A stretch of DNA of 64,000 nt from JAHDHW01 sp965220465 (GCA_965220465.1 CBDCPZ010000023.1:496001-560000), one strand, 5' to 3'; positions 16,766 to 27,797 are shown, counted from the first letter of the stretch. A program made the numbers and translations. The notes: generated from the sequence alone by a model not told the origin.

Positions 16766-19700
16766 ATGAAAGCATATTGCCTAAAGAAATATGCTCTGAC
16801 TTTTTTGGTACTGGTTCTTTCCTTTGCAGTCACTACCTTTGCAAATACATCTGACGCATTCGAAGAGGAAGCCACATTTTCTACATTCAACGATAACTCT
16901 GAAAGAAACAATAATGAACTAACTTGTCCAATCGTCCTTTTTATTGAACCTCTTGGAGCTATTTGTATGGATTCCTCGGTGAATCCTTTTTCATTAACAG
17001 TAACAATCCAAGGGAGTGATGGAACTGGATTTGGAATTTGGAGCGGTCCTGGAATTATTGACCCTGTAATTGGTATTTTTGACCCATCTGATGCTTCTGC
17101 AAATATTGGAAACAACCTGATCACTTATACTTTTATTGAAAACGGTTGTGTGATTGCCGAAAATACAATCATCACCTTAAACTTACCACCTGATGCAAGT
17201 TTTAGTGTTGATTCCCCAATTTGTGCAAACTATTTTAGCAATGTCGTTTCAGTAAACACTCCGGGAGGAAATTATGCGTGGGATTTTAATGGAGGTTCAG
17301 CAAACGCCGGAAATAACGAAGGCCCTTACGAAGTTTCCTGGCCGACAGAAGGGGCTTACACCATTTCTTTAATAGTAACAGATCAAAATGGATGTTCTTC
17401 TTCTGAATCTCAACCGGTTGAAGTTAGAAATCCATTGGCTGCTCCTGAAATAGATTGTTACTCGACTACCACAGAAATAGTTTTTAGCTGGAGCGATGTG
17501 CCAGACGCTTTAGGACATGAAATATTACTTATTAACGGTCCCTCAGGAGTTGAAGACTTAAATATTTATTCTGTAATAGACTTAATGCCGGGTGGTGATT
17601 CCGTAACTTTGCAAGTAAGCGCGCTTGGCCCTCAGCCATGCGGAAATAGCGTAACGGAAAAAACCTGCTACACAAAAGATTGCCCCTCTTTAACAATTAA
17701 TATGCAACCTGTTCAGGATATATGTTTATACCCTGGCACATCAAATATAGAATTAACTGCAAATATTGAAAACTATGATGCTCCTGGAATTTGGAGTGGT
17801 ATTGGAGTAGTCGATCCGGAGGGTGTTTTTGATCCCAATCACCCATCACTAAATAATGGCCCGAATAAGATATTGGTTACTTTCACTGAAGATGCTTGTG
17901 TTTATAAAGATTCTCTGATCATTGATGTTTTTGATTTACCTGTTGTAAATGCAGGAACGACTGATGAAATTACCTGTGCTAATACGCAAATTTCATTATC
18001 CGGGAATGCATGGGGTTCAAACCTGGTATATAACTGGACCGGTCCAGGGATCGTTTCTGGTTTCAATTCTCTCTTACCAGACGTAGACCATCCCGGTACT
18101 TATTATTTAAGTGTTACGGATACCTTTTCAACTTGCATGGCTTCAGATTCAGTTATTATTACGATTGACAACAATGTTCCTCTGGCTGATGCAGGAGATG
18201 ATAAAGCAATAACCTGTGATAGTGCTTCAATTAGTCTTCAGGGAAATAGTTCCTCGGGACAAAATTTTCAATATATATGGCATGGCCCTGGTATTAACAT
18301 TAACAATGTAAATGACCAGAACCCTGTGGTTTCCATTCCGGGTTTTTATATTTTGCAGGTTTTGGAAACAGTAAATAATTGTTATTCTCCAAGAGATTCT
18401 GTTTATGTTGCTGAAAATATTGAAGCACCTTTAACTGAAGTTACTCAAGCAATTGATGTCGTGAATTGTGAGATCATGAGCAACCAACTTATTGGAAATA
18501 CAATTCCAAACGGAGCTTATCAGTGGTTCGATCCTACCGCTCAACTTGTGGGTAATAATAATTCATTAATCGCTGGAACCCAGGGAAATTATATTTATAG
18601 CATTACAGATTTACAAACAGGCTGTGTAGGATTTGATTCTATCATAGTTGGAGAAGATGTTCCATATCCATTAGTTAATCTTAGCGTTTCCGGACCTCTA
18701 GATTGTGAAAACAAAGAAGTGATATTAGATGGAAGTAATTCGTTTAGTGGCGCAAATATCATTTATTCATGGACTGATTTAAACGGAGGAATCGTTAATG
18801 GTCACGCTACAAATATTGCAACAGTAACTCATCCTGGCAATTATATTTTTTCAATTTTAGATACCATAAATAATTGCTCTAATGAATCAAACGGACTCGT
18901 TTTGGAAATACGCAACGAGCCTATAGCGATTATCAATGATCCTGATGAAATAGATTGTAATTTGTTAAAAATCACTCTTGATGGTTCAAATTCTCGAGGA
19001 ATTGAACAGCTAAACTATCAATGGATTAATAATTCAAATCAAATAGCTCAAGATCCAATAATAACGGTAAGTACTGAGGGCACTTATACTTTAATTGTAT
19101 CAAATGTTTTTAGCAATTGTTCAGATACAAGTTCTGTCGAAGTTTTTTACAATTCCCCTCCTATCGAAAGAGTTGGTATTGATGTTTCTTCGCCTTCCTG
19201 CTATGGCGAAAATGATGGAATTTTGGTTTTTGATTCCATTATTGGAGGAACTCCTTCTTATTTGTTTTCTATTGACGGAGGCCAAAATTTCGTAAGCTAT
19301 AATCAATTTTATAATATACAATCAGGGATTATTGATTTTATTATTGAAGATGCTAAAGGATGCCAATGGGATACAAGTTTAGTCGTCATCGAACCAGTAA
19401 ATTTAAATTTAAATATTGGAGATGATTTGATTTTGCAAATGGGAGATACTTTAAATTTGAATGCTGTTTTTAATATCCCTCAAAGCCAAATAGATACGAT
19501 AATCTGGTATCCGGCTGATATTCTTAATTGCGCATCGGCGGGTGATTGTTTCGAAGTTTCTGCTCAGCCACTTACTCCTTTTTATGCTAGGGCCACATTG
19601 ATTGATTTGAATGGATGCATCGTCCAGGACAGAATTAAAGTAGAAATTGATAAAGAACAGATCGCTTATGTTCCAAATATATTTTCTCCAAATGGTGATA

Positions 19701-19951
19701 ATAAAAACGACAGGTTTACAATTTATGCAGGCAATACAGTAAAGCAAATAAAACATTTTTCGGTTTATAACCGCTGGGGAAAAATAATTTATGAAAACAC
19801 TAATTTCCTTCCAAATGACCCTGCATATGGCTGGGATGGAACATTAAATGGAAAGCCTCTTGGGCCAGATGTTTTTGTTTATTGGGCAGAAGTTGAATTA
19901 GTTGATGGGCAAAAAACCATTTTCAAAGGAGAGGTTACTTTGATCAAATAA
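16766..19951 (+). CDS. Giant secreted adhesin with Ig/PKD-like repeats, SprB repeat and T9SS type B (CHU_C) sorting domain
   Basis: 1061 aa from the ATG at 16766, which opens an ideal signal peptide (MKAYCLKKYALTFLVLVLSF); an in-frame ATG at 16733 adds 11 acidic residues. The body is a series of Ig/PKD-like beta-sandwich units of about 75-80 residues, each starting near a Cys and ending in YxLxVxxxxNxC (for example YNWTGPGI, YIWHGPGI). Near residues 800-870 is a SprB-type repeat (SCYGENDGILVFDSIIGG...GCQWDTSLVVIEP). The C-terminal 90 residues are a CHU_C gliding-motility-associated domain (YVPNIFSPNGDNKNDRF, FSVYNRWGKIIYE, GWDGTLNGKPLGPDVFVYW). It should be exported by the T9SS and displayed on the surface, perhaps as an adhesin. 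Paralogous at its C-terminus to the next gene. Confidence 0.88.
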   Translation: MKAYCLKKYALTFLVLVLSFAVTTFANTSDAFEEEATFSTFNDNSERNNNELTCPIVLFIEPLGAICMDSSVNPFSLTVTIQGSDGTGFGIWSGPGIIDPVIGIFDPSDASANIGNNLITYTFIENGCVIAENTIITLNLPPDASFSVDSPICANYFSNVVSVNTPGGNYAWDFNGGSANAGNNEGPYEVSWPTEGAYTISLIVTDQNGCSSSESQPVEVRNPLAAPEIDCYSTTTEIVFSWSDVPDALGHEILLINGPSGVEDLNIYSVIDLMPGGDSVTLQVSALGPQPCGNSVTEKTCYTKDCPSLTINMQPVQDICLYPGTSNIELTANIENYDAPGIWSGIGVVDPEGVFDPNHPSLNNGPNKILVTFTEDACVYKDSLIIDVFDLPVVNAGTTDEITCANTQISLSGNAWGSNLVYNWTGPGIVSGFNSLLPDVDHPGTYYLSVTDTFSTCMASDSVIITIDNNVPLADAGDDKAITCDSASISLQGNSSSGQNFQYIWHGPGININNVNDQNPVVSIPGFYILQVLETVNNCYSPRDSVYVAENIEAPLTEVTQAIDVVNCEIMSNQLIGNTIPNGAYQWFDPTAQLVGNNNSLIAGTQGNYIYSITDLQTGCVGFDSIIVGEDVPYPLVNLSVSGPLDCENKEVILDGSNSFSGANIIYSWTDLNGGIVNGHATNIATVTHPGNYIFSILDTINNCSNESNGLVLEIRNEPIAIINDPDEIDCNLLKITLDGSNSRGIEQLNYQWINNSNQIAQDPIITVSTEGTYTLIVSNVFSNCSDTSSVEVFYNSPPIERVGIDVSSPSCYGENDGILVFDSIIGGTPSYLFSIDGGQNFVSYNQFYNIQSGIIDFIIEDAKGCQWDTSLVVIEPVNLNLNIGDDLILQMGDTLNLNAVFNIPQSQIDTIIWYPADILNCASAGDCFEVSAQPLTPFYARATLIDLNGCIVQDRIKVEIDKEQIAYVPNIFSPNGDNKNDRFTIYAGNTVKQIKHFSVYNRWGKIIYENTNFLPNDPAYGWDGTLNGKPLGPDVFVYWAEVELVDGQKTIFKGEVTLIK

Positions 19952-20178
19952 ATCTTGTTTAGAAAAGTTAAAGATTACTTATATAAAATTTTTAAGACTT
20001 AAGAAATTAGCCACCAAACAATTAACTTGCTTAGCCTTCAATAAATTTATCTTTTATGATCTTATGATCTAAGAAAAATAATTAATAAATTAGAGGTTAA
20101 TTCAGCATTGATTAGCAATTTTTAAACATTTCCCGCGACCCACTTTATTATTTTACGTTTTAACCAAAACCTATAAAC

Positions 20179-23100
20179 ATGACAAGGTTTACTTTGCTGT
20201 TATTTTTGATATTACCGTTTATAAGTTTTTCTCAAAATAACGACCAGTTAAAAAACCAATCGTCGACTGATGATCAAATTTCAAGTGGGCTTGCTTCAGA
20301 TGTAACTTCTAAAAAATACGCAACTGAAAAATCCAAATTAATAGGAAGAGACCTTAGAGAGTTGATTGAGTTGGGATATATTAATGAAGAAAGCCTTTCA
20401 TCATCCGCTCCAACCGGCTCTATTTATAATGGAGATGACCGTAGTGAACCTTGCATGGATGCATACATTCCTAAAGATGACACCTACACTGAAGTACCTA
20501 GAAACGACGATGGCTTTTTGTACATTCCCGATATTGGTTTCATCTTCAGTTTTTGTGGAACCACTTATACTGATCTATTTATTAACACAAATGGAAACTT
20601 AAGTTTTGGTGACCCTGTAAGTCAATACAGCCCAGATGGCTTTCCTTACGATTTTCCAATGGTTGCTCCTTTTTGGGGGGACGTTGATACTGAAAATGAT
20701 GCATGTGGACAAGCCTGGTATAAATTATTTGCGAATTATATGATCGTTACTTGGGAAGAAGTAGGTTGGTACCAGAATCAATGCAATCCACTAAACACTT
20801 TTCAGGTAATAATTTCTGATGGAACTGCAGCGATCATTGGAGTTGGAAATAACATCCAGTTTAGATATGGAGATATGAATTGGACTACGGGTCAAGCATC
20901 TGGAGGAGGCCCTTTTGGTGGATCTCCTGCTACTGTTGGTTACAATAGTGGAGACAATGTAAATTTTGAGCAAATTGGCCGTTTCAATGTAGATAGTTAC
21001 GACTATGATGGGCCTTATGGCAATAACGACGGAGTACATTGGTTAGACTACAAATGTTTTTCATTTAATAGTGCGGGTGGCTCTATTTTGGAGTTGAATT
21101 GTAACGATATTGTAAGATCTTTGGATGGAAATTGCTCCTTGACGATTACACCTGAAGAAGTAGGTCATGCAAATGTAGATGGTTGCTCGACTATTGACTT
21201 GTCATTAGATATTAGTTCTTTTAATTGTGAAAACGAAGGGGAAAATACGGTTACTTTAACGGCAACAAGTGGTCAAGAATCTATTTCTTGTACTGCAATT
21301 GTGACCATAACTACTGAAAATTGTCCTATCATTTCAATAGACCAAATCGGCCCGTTTTGCGAGGATGATCCAGTGGTGACCTTGAATGGTACTCCATCAG
21401 GAGGAACTTGGGGAGGTGCTGCAGTAAATGGAACTTTTGATCCAAATTCTGTTGGCCCCGGAATTCACACGATTACTTATTTGAATGTTAATAGTTGTCC
21501 TACTATGGACACGATTGAGGTTGAAGTATTTGCATCGCCTGATGTTTCTATTTCACCCGATCCAACTGAGTTTTGTGAAGATGAAGGTTCTATTTTATTA
21601 ACAGCAACCGGATCTGGAGGAGATGGAAATTTAACTTACTCGTGGTTAACTCCTGGCCCAAATGGAAATGAAACTACTTATGATGCTACCCTAGCCGGCT
21701 CTTATACGGTAATAACAACGGATGGAAATGGATGTAGCGCAGAAGATGAAACATTAGTCTTAGTTTATCCGAATCCAATTGTTGTAATTGTAGATCCGGG
21801 GCCAATTTGTGAAAATGTTGATCTTTATACTTTGACAGCCGCTCCAAGTGGCGGAACATGGGACGGCCAGATCATATCTCCTTCTGGCGATATCTATCCA
21901 GCTCAAACAGGTCCTGGAATTTATTCAGTTTCCTATTCATATACAAATAGCTTTGGTTGTGCAAGCATAGATTATATTGACATTGAAATCACTGCTATGC
22001 CTTTTGCTTTTCCAAGTAATGATGGACCCTACTGTGAAGGAGATCCAATATTTTTATATGGTGATACAAATGGAAATGGATCAGTCATCGAATACTCCTG
22101 GACAGGACCTGATAACTACTCTTCAAATGATCAAAACCCAACTGATGCCACAGTGGGAGGAATGTATATCCTTCAAGTAAGCGTTGATGGTTGCCCTTCA
22201 GGATTTGAAGTGACGCAAGTTATTGTAACAGAAACTCCCGAAGCGATTGCATTGAATGATAGCCCATTTTGTGAAGGCGCTACGATAGAACTGTTTGGAT
22301 CCACATTAAATAATGGAAATAATATTTCTTATGAATGGTCCGGTCCAAACAACTATTTTTCTTTTGACCAAAACCCAACGAATGCAACTGAAGCAGGTAT
22401 TTATAGCTTAATAGTTTCAGTAGATGGTTGTTTATCAGATCCTGATGATACAGAAGTAATAATCAGCCCTGCTCCTGATGCAATTGCAGAAAATGACGGA
22501 CCTTATTGCACTGGAGATGCAATTCTTTTAACAGGTAGTACAAATGCTTCCGGAACGATTATAATTTATAACTGGTCAGGACCTAATAACTATAATTCTA
22601 ATGATCAAAATCCTTTAGATGCGACTGAACCAGGAACCTATTATTTAACGGTGGAAGTTGATGGTTGTGGTTCTGATAGTACAAATACAATCGTTGTTTT
22701 TAACAACCTTCCACAACCTACAATTTCAGGAAGCAGTACTTTTTGTGAAAACGGATCTTCTACTTTAGATGCAGGTGTTTATGCCTCTTACTTATGGTCA
22801 GACACTTCAATTAATCAGACATTAGAGGTGACTGTCGAAGGCACTTATTATGTAACGGTCACAGATGCAAACGGATGTACAGGTGAAGATGATTTTACTG
22901 TTATTCAAACTGAATCCCTCAACCCAATTATTATTGGTGATCTTGATATTTGTGATGGTCAAAATAGTGTTTTGGATGCTGGCGTTGGCTATGCGACTTA
23001 TCTTTGGTCAAACAGTGATACAACGCAAACGATTGATGTTTCTGATGCAGAGGATTATAGCGTTACTGTTTCTGATAATAGTGGCTGTACTGGTGAAACA

Positions 23101-26100
23101 ACTGTTACGCTAATTGTCAATAATAATCCAACAGTCAATATAACCGGCGACGATTCATTCTGTGATGGAGAATCCTCTATTTTGGATGGTGGCCTATTTT
23201 CAAGCTATTTGTGGTCAGACAGCAGTACAAATCCGACATTAGAAGTTTTTGATTCTGGAATATATAGTGTTCAGGTAACTGATGCAAATGGATGTACCGC
23301 TGAGGATGATTTTGAAGTAACAGAAACTGCAAATCCAACTCCTGTCATTACCGGCCCAAGCTCTTTCTGTACAGGAAACACAGCAACTTTGGATGGTGGA
23401 CCGGGCTATGAAACTTATTTATGGTCAGATGCTACTTCAAACCAAACTGTTACAATTTCTACTGGAGGAATTGTTGGGTTAACAGTTACTGATTCGAATG
23501 GATGCACTGGCGAAACAGAATTTGATATTACTGAAAATGCATCTTTAACTCCTTTAATCACAGGTGATTTTGAAATATGTGATGGTCAAAATAGTATTTT
23601 GGATGCTGGCTCAGGTTACGCTACTTATCTTTGGTCAAACAGTGACACAACTCAAACGATTGATGTTTCTGATGCAGATGACTATAGCGTTACCGTTTCT
23701 GATAATAGTGGCTGTACTGGTGAAACATCAGCTTCACTTACCGTAAACAACAATCCTTCAGTTACTATCCAAGGGGTAGACTCATTCTGTGATGGAGAAT
23801 CCTCTATTTTGGAGGGTGGTATATTTTCAAGCTATTTATGGTCGGATAGCAGTACAAATCCAACATTAGAAGTTTTTGATTCTGGAACTTATAGTCTTGA
23901 GGTGACAGATGCTAATGGATGTACCGCTGAAGATGATATTATCATTACAGAAAATCAAAATCCGATACCTGTAATTTCAGGTCCAAGTTCTTTCTGTTCT
24001 GGTAATACAGCAACTTTGGATGGCGGACCGGGCTATGAAACTTATTTGTGGTCAGATGGCTCAGGTGAGCAAACAATTACTGTATCTATTGGTGGTTTGG
24101 TAGGATTGACCGTGACTGATTCAAACGGATGTATCGGTGAGACGGAAATAGATGTGATTGAAAATGAATCATTAACGCCAGAAATAACAGGTGATTTAGA
24201 ATTTTGCTCAGGTATTGTTTCAATGCTTGACGCTGGAGCAGGATATGAAACTTATGAATGGTCAAATGGTGATTCAACGCAAACGATAGAGGTTACAACA
24301 ACTGTTAATATTGGAGTTGTAGTAACTGATTTAGCTGGTTGCAGCGGATCTGACAACGTTAGTACAACCGTATTTTCAAACCCTGATCCGGTTATTGGAG
24401 GTTCGACAACTTATTGCGTTGGAGGTTTTACGATTTTAAATGCTGGTGCTGGTTTTGATTCCTATGTTTGGAGTAATAATGAGCTAACGCAAAGCATTAC
24501 AGTTTCTTCTCCTGGAAATTATTCTGTTGAAGTTGAAGATCAAAATGGATGTACCGGAACTGCATTTGTTGACATTACAGAAAGTACTTCATTGAATCCG
24601 GTAATCTCAGGATTACCAGCTTTTTGCGAAAGTGATTTTACCGTTTTAAATGCTGGATCTGGATTTGATACCTACCTTTGGTCGGACAATTCTAATGGAC
24701 CGACACTTCAGGTGGATGTTGAAGGAAATTATAGCATCACGGTATCTGATGGACAAGGATGTACAGGTGAAACTTCCGTATCTGTTGTTGAAGTACCACC
24801 ACCATTTGCAATTTTACAGTCTGATACTTCAGTTTGTAATACGGAAGCTGGTGGGTCTTTCCTTAATCTTTATGACCTGATTCAGTCAGGTGATACAAAT
24901 GGTAATTGGGAAGATGTTGATAATTCTGGAGCAGTTGGATTATTTAGTGACTTAAACTTTGATGGAATACCAGCAGGAGACTATAACTTCATTTATACAA
25001 CATCAAGTGCTGTTGCACCATGTCCCGAATCTTCTTATCAAATCTCAGTAACTATAATTGATTGTTCTTGCCCTGATGTTGCTTTTTTAAATACTGATCC
25101 GCTTTGTAATGGTGGAGAAATATTGGACCTTTCAACAATTGAGAACACCTTGGAAGATGGCAGTTGGAGTATTATTCAGACTCCTCCAGGGGGCAGTCCT
25201 GCCACCGTAAACGGAGTAGATTTTGATGCAACCGATGCTGATCCTGGTGAATATGTTCTGCAGTTTCAATTAACCAATCAGCCTCCTCCGGGATGTACAG
25301 ATCTTTACTTAATGTCTGTAATGGTTGAAAATGGTGTGGATGCTGGAACTGCTATGCAACCAACTTCTTTTTGTTTTAATGAAGCCGAAAATATATCACT
25401 CGACAACTTGATAGCAGGAGGAGATCTTGGTGGAACCTGGACAGAAACTTCTTCGATTCCATCAAGTGGTAATGCTTTCGATGCATTATCCGGAACATTT
25501 TTAACCGATGGCCAAATACCCGGAAATTATACTTTTCAATATACTGTTACCTCTTTCGGGGCTTGCCCTGATGACTTTGAAGAAGTTATAGTGATTATCA
25601 ATGAATTGCCAAATGCAATTGCTGGAGATGCCGTTCTTTTGAACTGTTATAATCCTGTTTTGAATTTAGATGCCACTGCTTCTTCAACAGGAGTTGAATA
25701 TGTTTATGAATGGATTGGCCCGGGAGTTGTAATCGATGGAAACGAAAATAGTTTAACCCCAACCGTTGACCAGCCTGGTTTTTATAACTTAACAATAACT
25801 AATTCTTTATCCGGGTGCATAGCAACTGACTTGGTTGAAGTGACAGATAATTTTATTCAACCGCAGGTAATAGCAGGAACTGACGAAAACCTGACTTGTG
25901 ATTCGCCAAGTGTTAATCTTGAATCTCAAGGTGATATTGGCTCTGGTTTTGAAATTACCTGGGATGGCCCTGGTATTAATGCCGGAAATATAAATGATCC
26001 CAATCCTGAAGTTAATGTTCCTGGCATTTATACGATAACTGTCTTGGATTTAGCCAATGGTTGTGTTTCCCTTGAGGATGCAGTTGAAGTTTTTGACCAA

Positions 26101-27633
26101 TTTGATATCCCTGATGTATTTATTCAAACCCCATTAGAAGAGTTGGATTGTAATACTTCAAGTTTGGCTTTAACCGGAGGATCAATTAATAATGCTTCCT
26201 TCGAATGGTCTTTTAATAATGTTGTTATAGGTACAAATGAAATATTGGATAACGTAACTGAGCCCGGCACATACTCTTTTACGGTGACCGACAATATAAC
26301 TGGTTGTACTGCCACAGATTCTGTTGAAGTTTTAGATAATTCAGTTTATCCAAATGCTGAAGGCGGTTTAGCTCAATTGCTCAATTGTTATGAAACTCAG
26401 GTCACACTTGACGGTAGTGGTTCAGATAGTGGGCCGGATATTGTTTACCAGTGGAACGGACCAGCGGGAGGTATTTTAGGTTCAAATACCGAGAATTCAA
26501 TTACTGCAATACTTCCGGGAACTTATACCATTTTTGTAGAAAACGAAAGCAATGGTTGTGTTTCTTTCGATGAGGTTATTGTAAATCAAGATATTATTGC
26601 TCCAGATGCGATAATTGCAGACACTGATGAATTAGATTGTACTGTAACCGAAGTGTCCCTTGATGGTAGCCTTTCAAGTGGTGGTAGCAATATTTCATAT
26701 GCATGGACGGATAACGCCGGAAATCCAATTTCTACCAACCAAAGCATTATTGTTGACAATCCGGGCAATTACAATTTGTTTGTTTTAAATACTGATAATG
26801 GTTGTTCTGATATTGCTTCAGTCGATGTAGTTGAAAACGAAAATGTTCCGTACGCAACGATAATGAATATTGAAAATCCTCCATGTTTTGGAGATAACAA
26901 TGGATTTATTGCTATTCAGCAGGTTTTAGGAGGAAGCGCACCTTACGTTTACTCTTTAAACAATGAAACTTTTAGTAGTGTCAATTTTTATAATAACCTT
27001 AGTCCCGGAACTTATGATTTGGCTTTAGAAGATGCCAACGGGTGTACCTGGGATACAACAATCGTTATCGTCGAGCCAGTTGAGGTTGATCTTGATTTGG
27101 GGCCTGATATTGAAGTAGAATTTGGTGAATATGCAAATGTAACCGCTTTAATTAATATTCCTCAAAATAGAATTGACACCATACTTTGGACACCAAATGA
27201 TTTGGTGATTTGTACCGAGCAAATATGTATCGAAGGAAGTGTTTATACTTTCAATACCACTTTAATTAGTGCAACAGTTATTGATGAAAACGGATGTCGC
27301 GACTCTGATGAAGTCATGATCGTTGTGAATAAAGATAGAAGAGTTTATATTCCAACTGCTTTCTCTCCAAATAGTGATGGCAGCAATGATATGTTTTACA
27401 TTTATGTTGATGCATCTCAGGTCACGAAAATCAATCAGTTTTCTGTTTTCAATCGATGGGGAGAAGTCATGTTTGAGGCATCTAATTTTGAACCCAATGA
27501 CCCATTGGTCGGCTGGGATGGTAAATTCAATAACGAGAGCCTTAATCCTTCAGTATTTGTATATTTCGCAGAGGTTGAATTTATCGACGGGCATGTTGAA
27601 ATGTATAAAGGCGATGTCACTCTTCTAAAATAA
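20179..27633 (+). CDS. Very large surface adhesin: nidogen-like domain, ~20 Ig-like repeats, SprB repeat, T9SS type B (CHU_C) sorting domain
   Basis: 2484 aa. A signal peptide (MTRFTLLLFLILPFISFSQ) is followed by a nidogen-like (NIDO) domain, about residues 95-295 (LFINTNGNLSFGD, MVAPFWGDVDT, YMIVTWEEVGW). Then come mixed Ig/PKD-like domains, three units of about 75 aa with SWTGPDNYSSNDQNPTDA, and ten units of about 69 aa (residues about 838-1540) with the core YLWSxxxxxQTIxVxxxGxYxVTVxDxxGCTGE. About six units of 76-78 aa resembling those of the neighbouring adhesin follow, then a SprB repeat (PPCFGDNNGF...GCTWDTTIVIVEP) and a CHU_C domain (YIPTAFSPNSDGSNDMF...WDGKFNNESLNPSVFVYF). Likely a T9SS-exported surface fibre for attachment or gliding. 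It lies 227 bp after its paralogue and ends at a perfect terminator. Confidence 0.9.
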   Translation: MTRFTLLLFLILPFISFSQNNDQLKNQSSTDDQISSGLASDVTSKKYATEKSKLIGRDLRELIELGYINEESLSSSAPTGSIYNGDDRSEPCMDAYIPKDDTYTEVPRNDDGFLYIPDIGFIFSFCGTTYTDLFINTNGNLSFGDPVSQYSPDGFPYDFPMVAPFWGDVDTENDACGQAWYKLFANYMIVTWEEVGWYQNQCNPLNTFQVIISDGTAAIIGVGNNIQFRYGDMNWTTGQASGGGPFGGSPATVGYNSGDNVNFEQIGRFNVDSYDYDGPYGNNDGVHWLDYKCFSFNSAGGSILELNCNDIVRSLDGNCSLTITPEEVGHANVDGCSTIDLSLDISSFNCENEGENTVTLTATSGQESISCTAIVTITTENCPIISIDQIGPFCEDDPVVTLNGTPSGGTWGGAAVNGTFDPNSVGPGIHTITYLNVNSCPTMDTIEVEVFASPDVSISPDPTEFCEDEGSILLTATGSGGDGNLTYSWLTPGPNGNETTYDATLAGSYTVITTDGNGCSAEDETLVLVYPNPIVVIVDPGPICENVDLYTLTAAPSGGTWDGQIISPSGDIYPAQTGPGIYSVSYSYTNSFGCASIDYIDIEITAMPFAFPSNDGPYCEGDPIFLYGDTNGNGSVIEYSWTGPDNYSSNDQNPTDATVGGMYILQVSVDGCPSGFEVTQVIVTETPEAIALNDSPFCEGATIELFGSTLNNGNNISYEWSGPNNYFSFDQNPTNATEAGIYSLIVSVDGCLSDPDDTEVIISPAPDAIAENDGPYCTGDAILLTGSTNASGTIIIYNWSGPNNYNSNDQNPLDATEPGTYYLTVEVDGCGSDSTNTIVVFNNLPQPTISGSSTFCENGSSTLDAGVYASYLWSDTSINQTLEVTVEGTYYVTVTDANGCTGEDDFTVIQTESLNPIIIGDLDICDGQNSVLDAGVGYATYLWSNSDTTQTIDVSDAEDYSVTVSDNSGCTGETTVTLIVNNNPTVNITGDDSFCDGESSILDGGLFSSYLWSDSSTNPTLEVFDSGIYSVQVTDANGCTAEDDFEVTETANPTPVITGPSSFCTGNTATLDGGPGYETYLWSDATSNQTVTISTGGIVGLTVTDSNGCTGETEFDITENASLTPLITGDFEICDGQNSILDAGSGYATYLWSNSDTTQTIDVSDADDYSVTVSDNSGCTGETSASLTVNNNPSVTIQGVDSFCDGESSILEGGIFSSYLWSDSSTNPTLEVFDSGTYSLEVTDANGCTAEDDIIITENQNPIPVISGPSSFCSGNTATLDGGPGYETYLWSDGSGEQTITVSIGGLVGLTVTDSNGCIGETEIDVIENESLTPEITGDLEFCSGIVSMLDAGAGYETYEWSNGDSTQTIEVTTTVNIGVVVTDLAGCSGSDNVSTTVFSNPDPVIGGSTTYCVGGFTILNAGAGFDSYVWSNNELTQSITVSSPGNYSVEVEDQNGCTGTAFVDITESTSLNPVISGLPAFCESDFTVLNAGSGFDTYLWSDNSNGPTLQVDVEGNYSITVSDGQGCTGETSVSVVEVPPPFAILQSDTSVCNTEAGGSFLNLYDLIQSGDTNGNWEDVDNSGAVGLFSDLNFDGIPAGDYNFIYTTSSAVAPCPESSYQISVTIIDCSCPDVAFLNTDPLCNGGEILDLSTIENTLEDGSWSIIQTPPGGSPATVNGVDFDATDADPGEYVLQFQLTNQPPPGCTDLYLMSVMVENGVDAGTAMQPTSFCFNEAENISLDNLIAGGDLGGTWTETSSIPSSGNAFDALSGTFLTDGQIPGNYTFQYTVTSFGACPDDFEEVIVIINELPNAIAGDAVLLNCYNPVLNLDATASSTGVEYVYEWIGPGVVIDGNENSLTPTVDQPGFYNLTITNSLSGCIATDLVEVTDNFIQPQVIAGTDENLTCDSPSVNLESQGDIGSGFEITWDGPGINAGNINDPNPEVNVPGIYTITVLDLANGCVSLEDAVEVFDQFDIPDVFIQTPLEELDCNTSSLALTGGSINNASFEWSFNNVVIGTNEILDNVTEPGTYSFTVTDNITGCTATDSVEVLDNSVYPNAEGGLAQLLNCYETQVTLDGSGSDSGPDIVYQWNGPAGGILGSNTENSITAILPGTYTIFVENESNGCVSFDEVIVNQDIIAPDAIIADTDELDCTVTEVSLDGSLSSGGSNISYAWTDNAGNPISTNQSIIVDNPGNYNLFVLNTDNGCSDIASVDVVENENVPYATIMNIENPPCFGDNNGFIAIQQVLGGSAPYVYSLNNETFSSVNFYNNLSPGTYDLALEDANGCTWDTTIVIVEPVEVDLDLGPDIEVEFGEYANVTALINIPQNRIDTILWTPNDLVICTEQICIEGSVYTFNTTLISATVIDENGCRDSDEVMIVVNKDRRVYIPTAFSPNSDGSNDMFYIYVDASQVTKINQFSVFNRWGEVMFEASNFEPNDPLVGWDGKFNNESLNPSVFVYFAEVEFIDGHVEMYKGDVTLLK
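22912..24165 (+). repeat. Tandem 627-bp higher-order repeat inside the giant adhesin gene
   Basis: Two consecutive 627-bp segments (22912-23538 and 23539-24165), each coding for three 69-70-aa Ig-like units. The same three unit types recur in the same order (CDGQNS, CDGESS, SSFCxGNTATLDGG), with long stretches of identical DNA. Neighbouring units within one segment are far more different, so the three-unit block was duplicated as one piece. Confidence 0.9.
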
Positions 27634-27665
27634 AGCCTTTGTAGGATTAAAATTTTAGCGCCTTA

Positions 27666-27720
27666 AAAACAGATGCTCTTCTGATAAAAATGAAATCAGA
27701 AGAGCATCTGTTTTTTATTT
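27666..27720 (+). terminator. Strong rho-independent terminator after the adhesin gene
   Basis: Perfect 20-bp inverted repeat (aaaacagatgctcttctgat / its complement), 9-nt loop, then TTTTTTATTTT. It begins 33 bp after the adhesin stop. Confidence 0.92.
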
Positions 27721-27797
27721 TCAGTATTAATAATCATAATGAATGTGGTTTAAATCCCAAAAATTAAATAAATTTCAGCTTTTTAAATTATACTGAG

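Noticed and set aside
22690..24800. Regular repeats that could suggest a CRISPR array
   Set aside because: The 200-bp periodicity is in frame with a long coding region and spacers are not unique; these are protein repeats.
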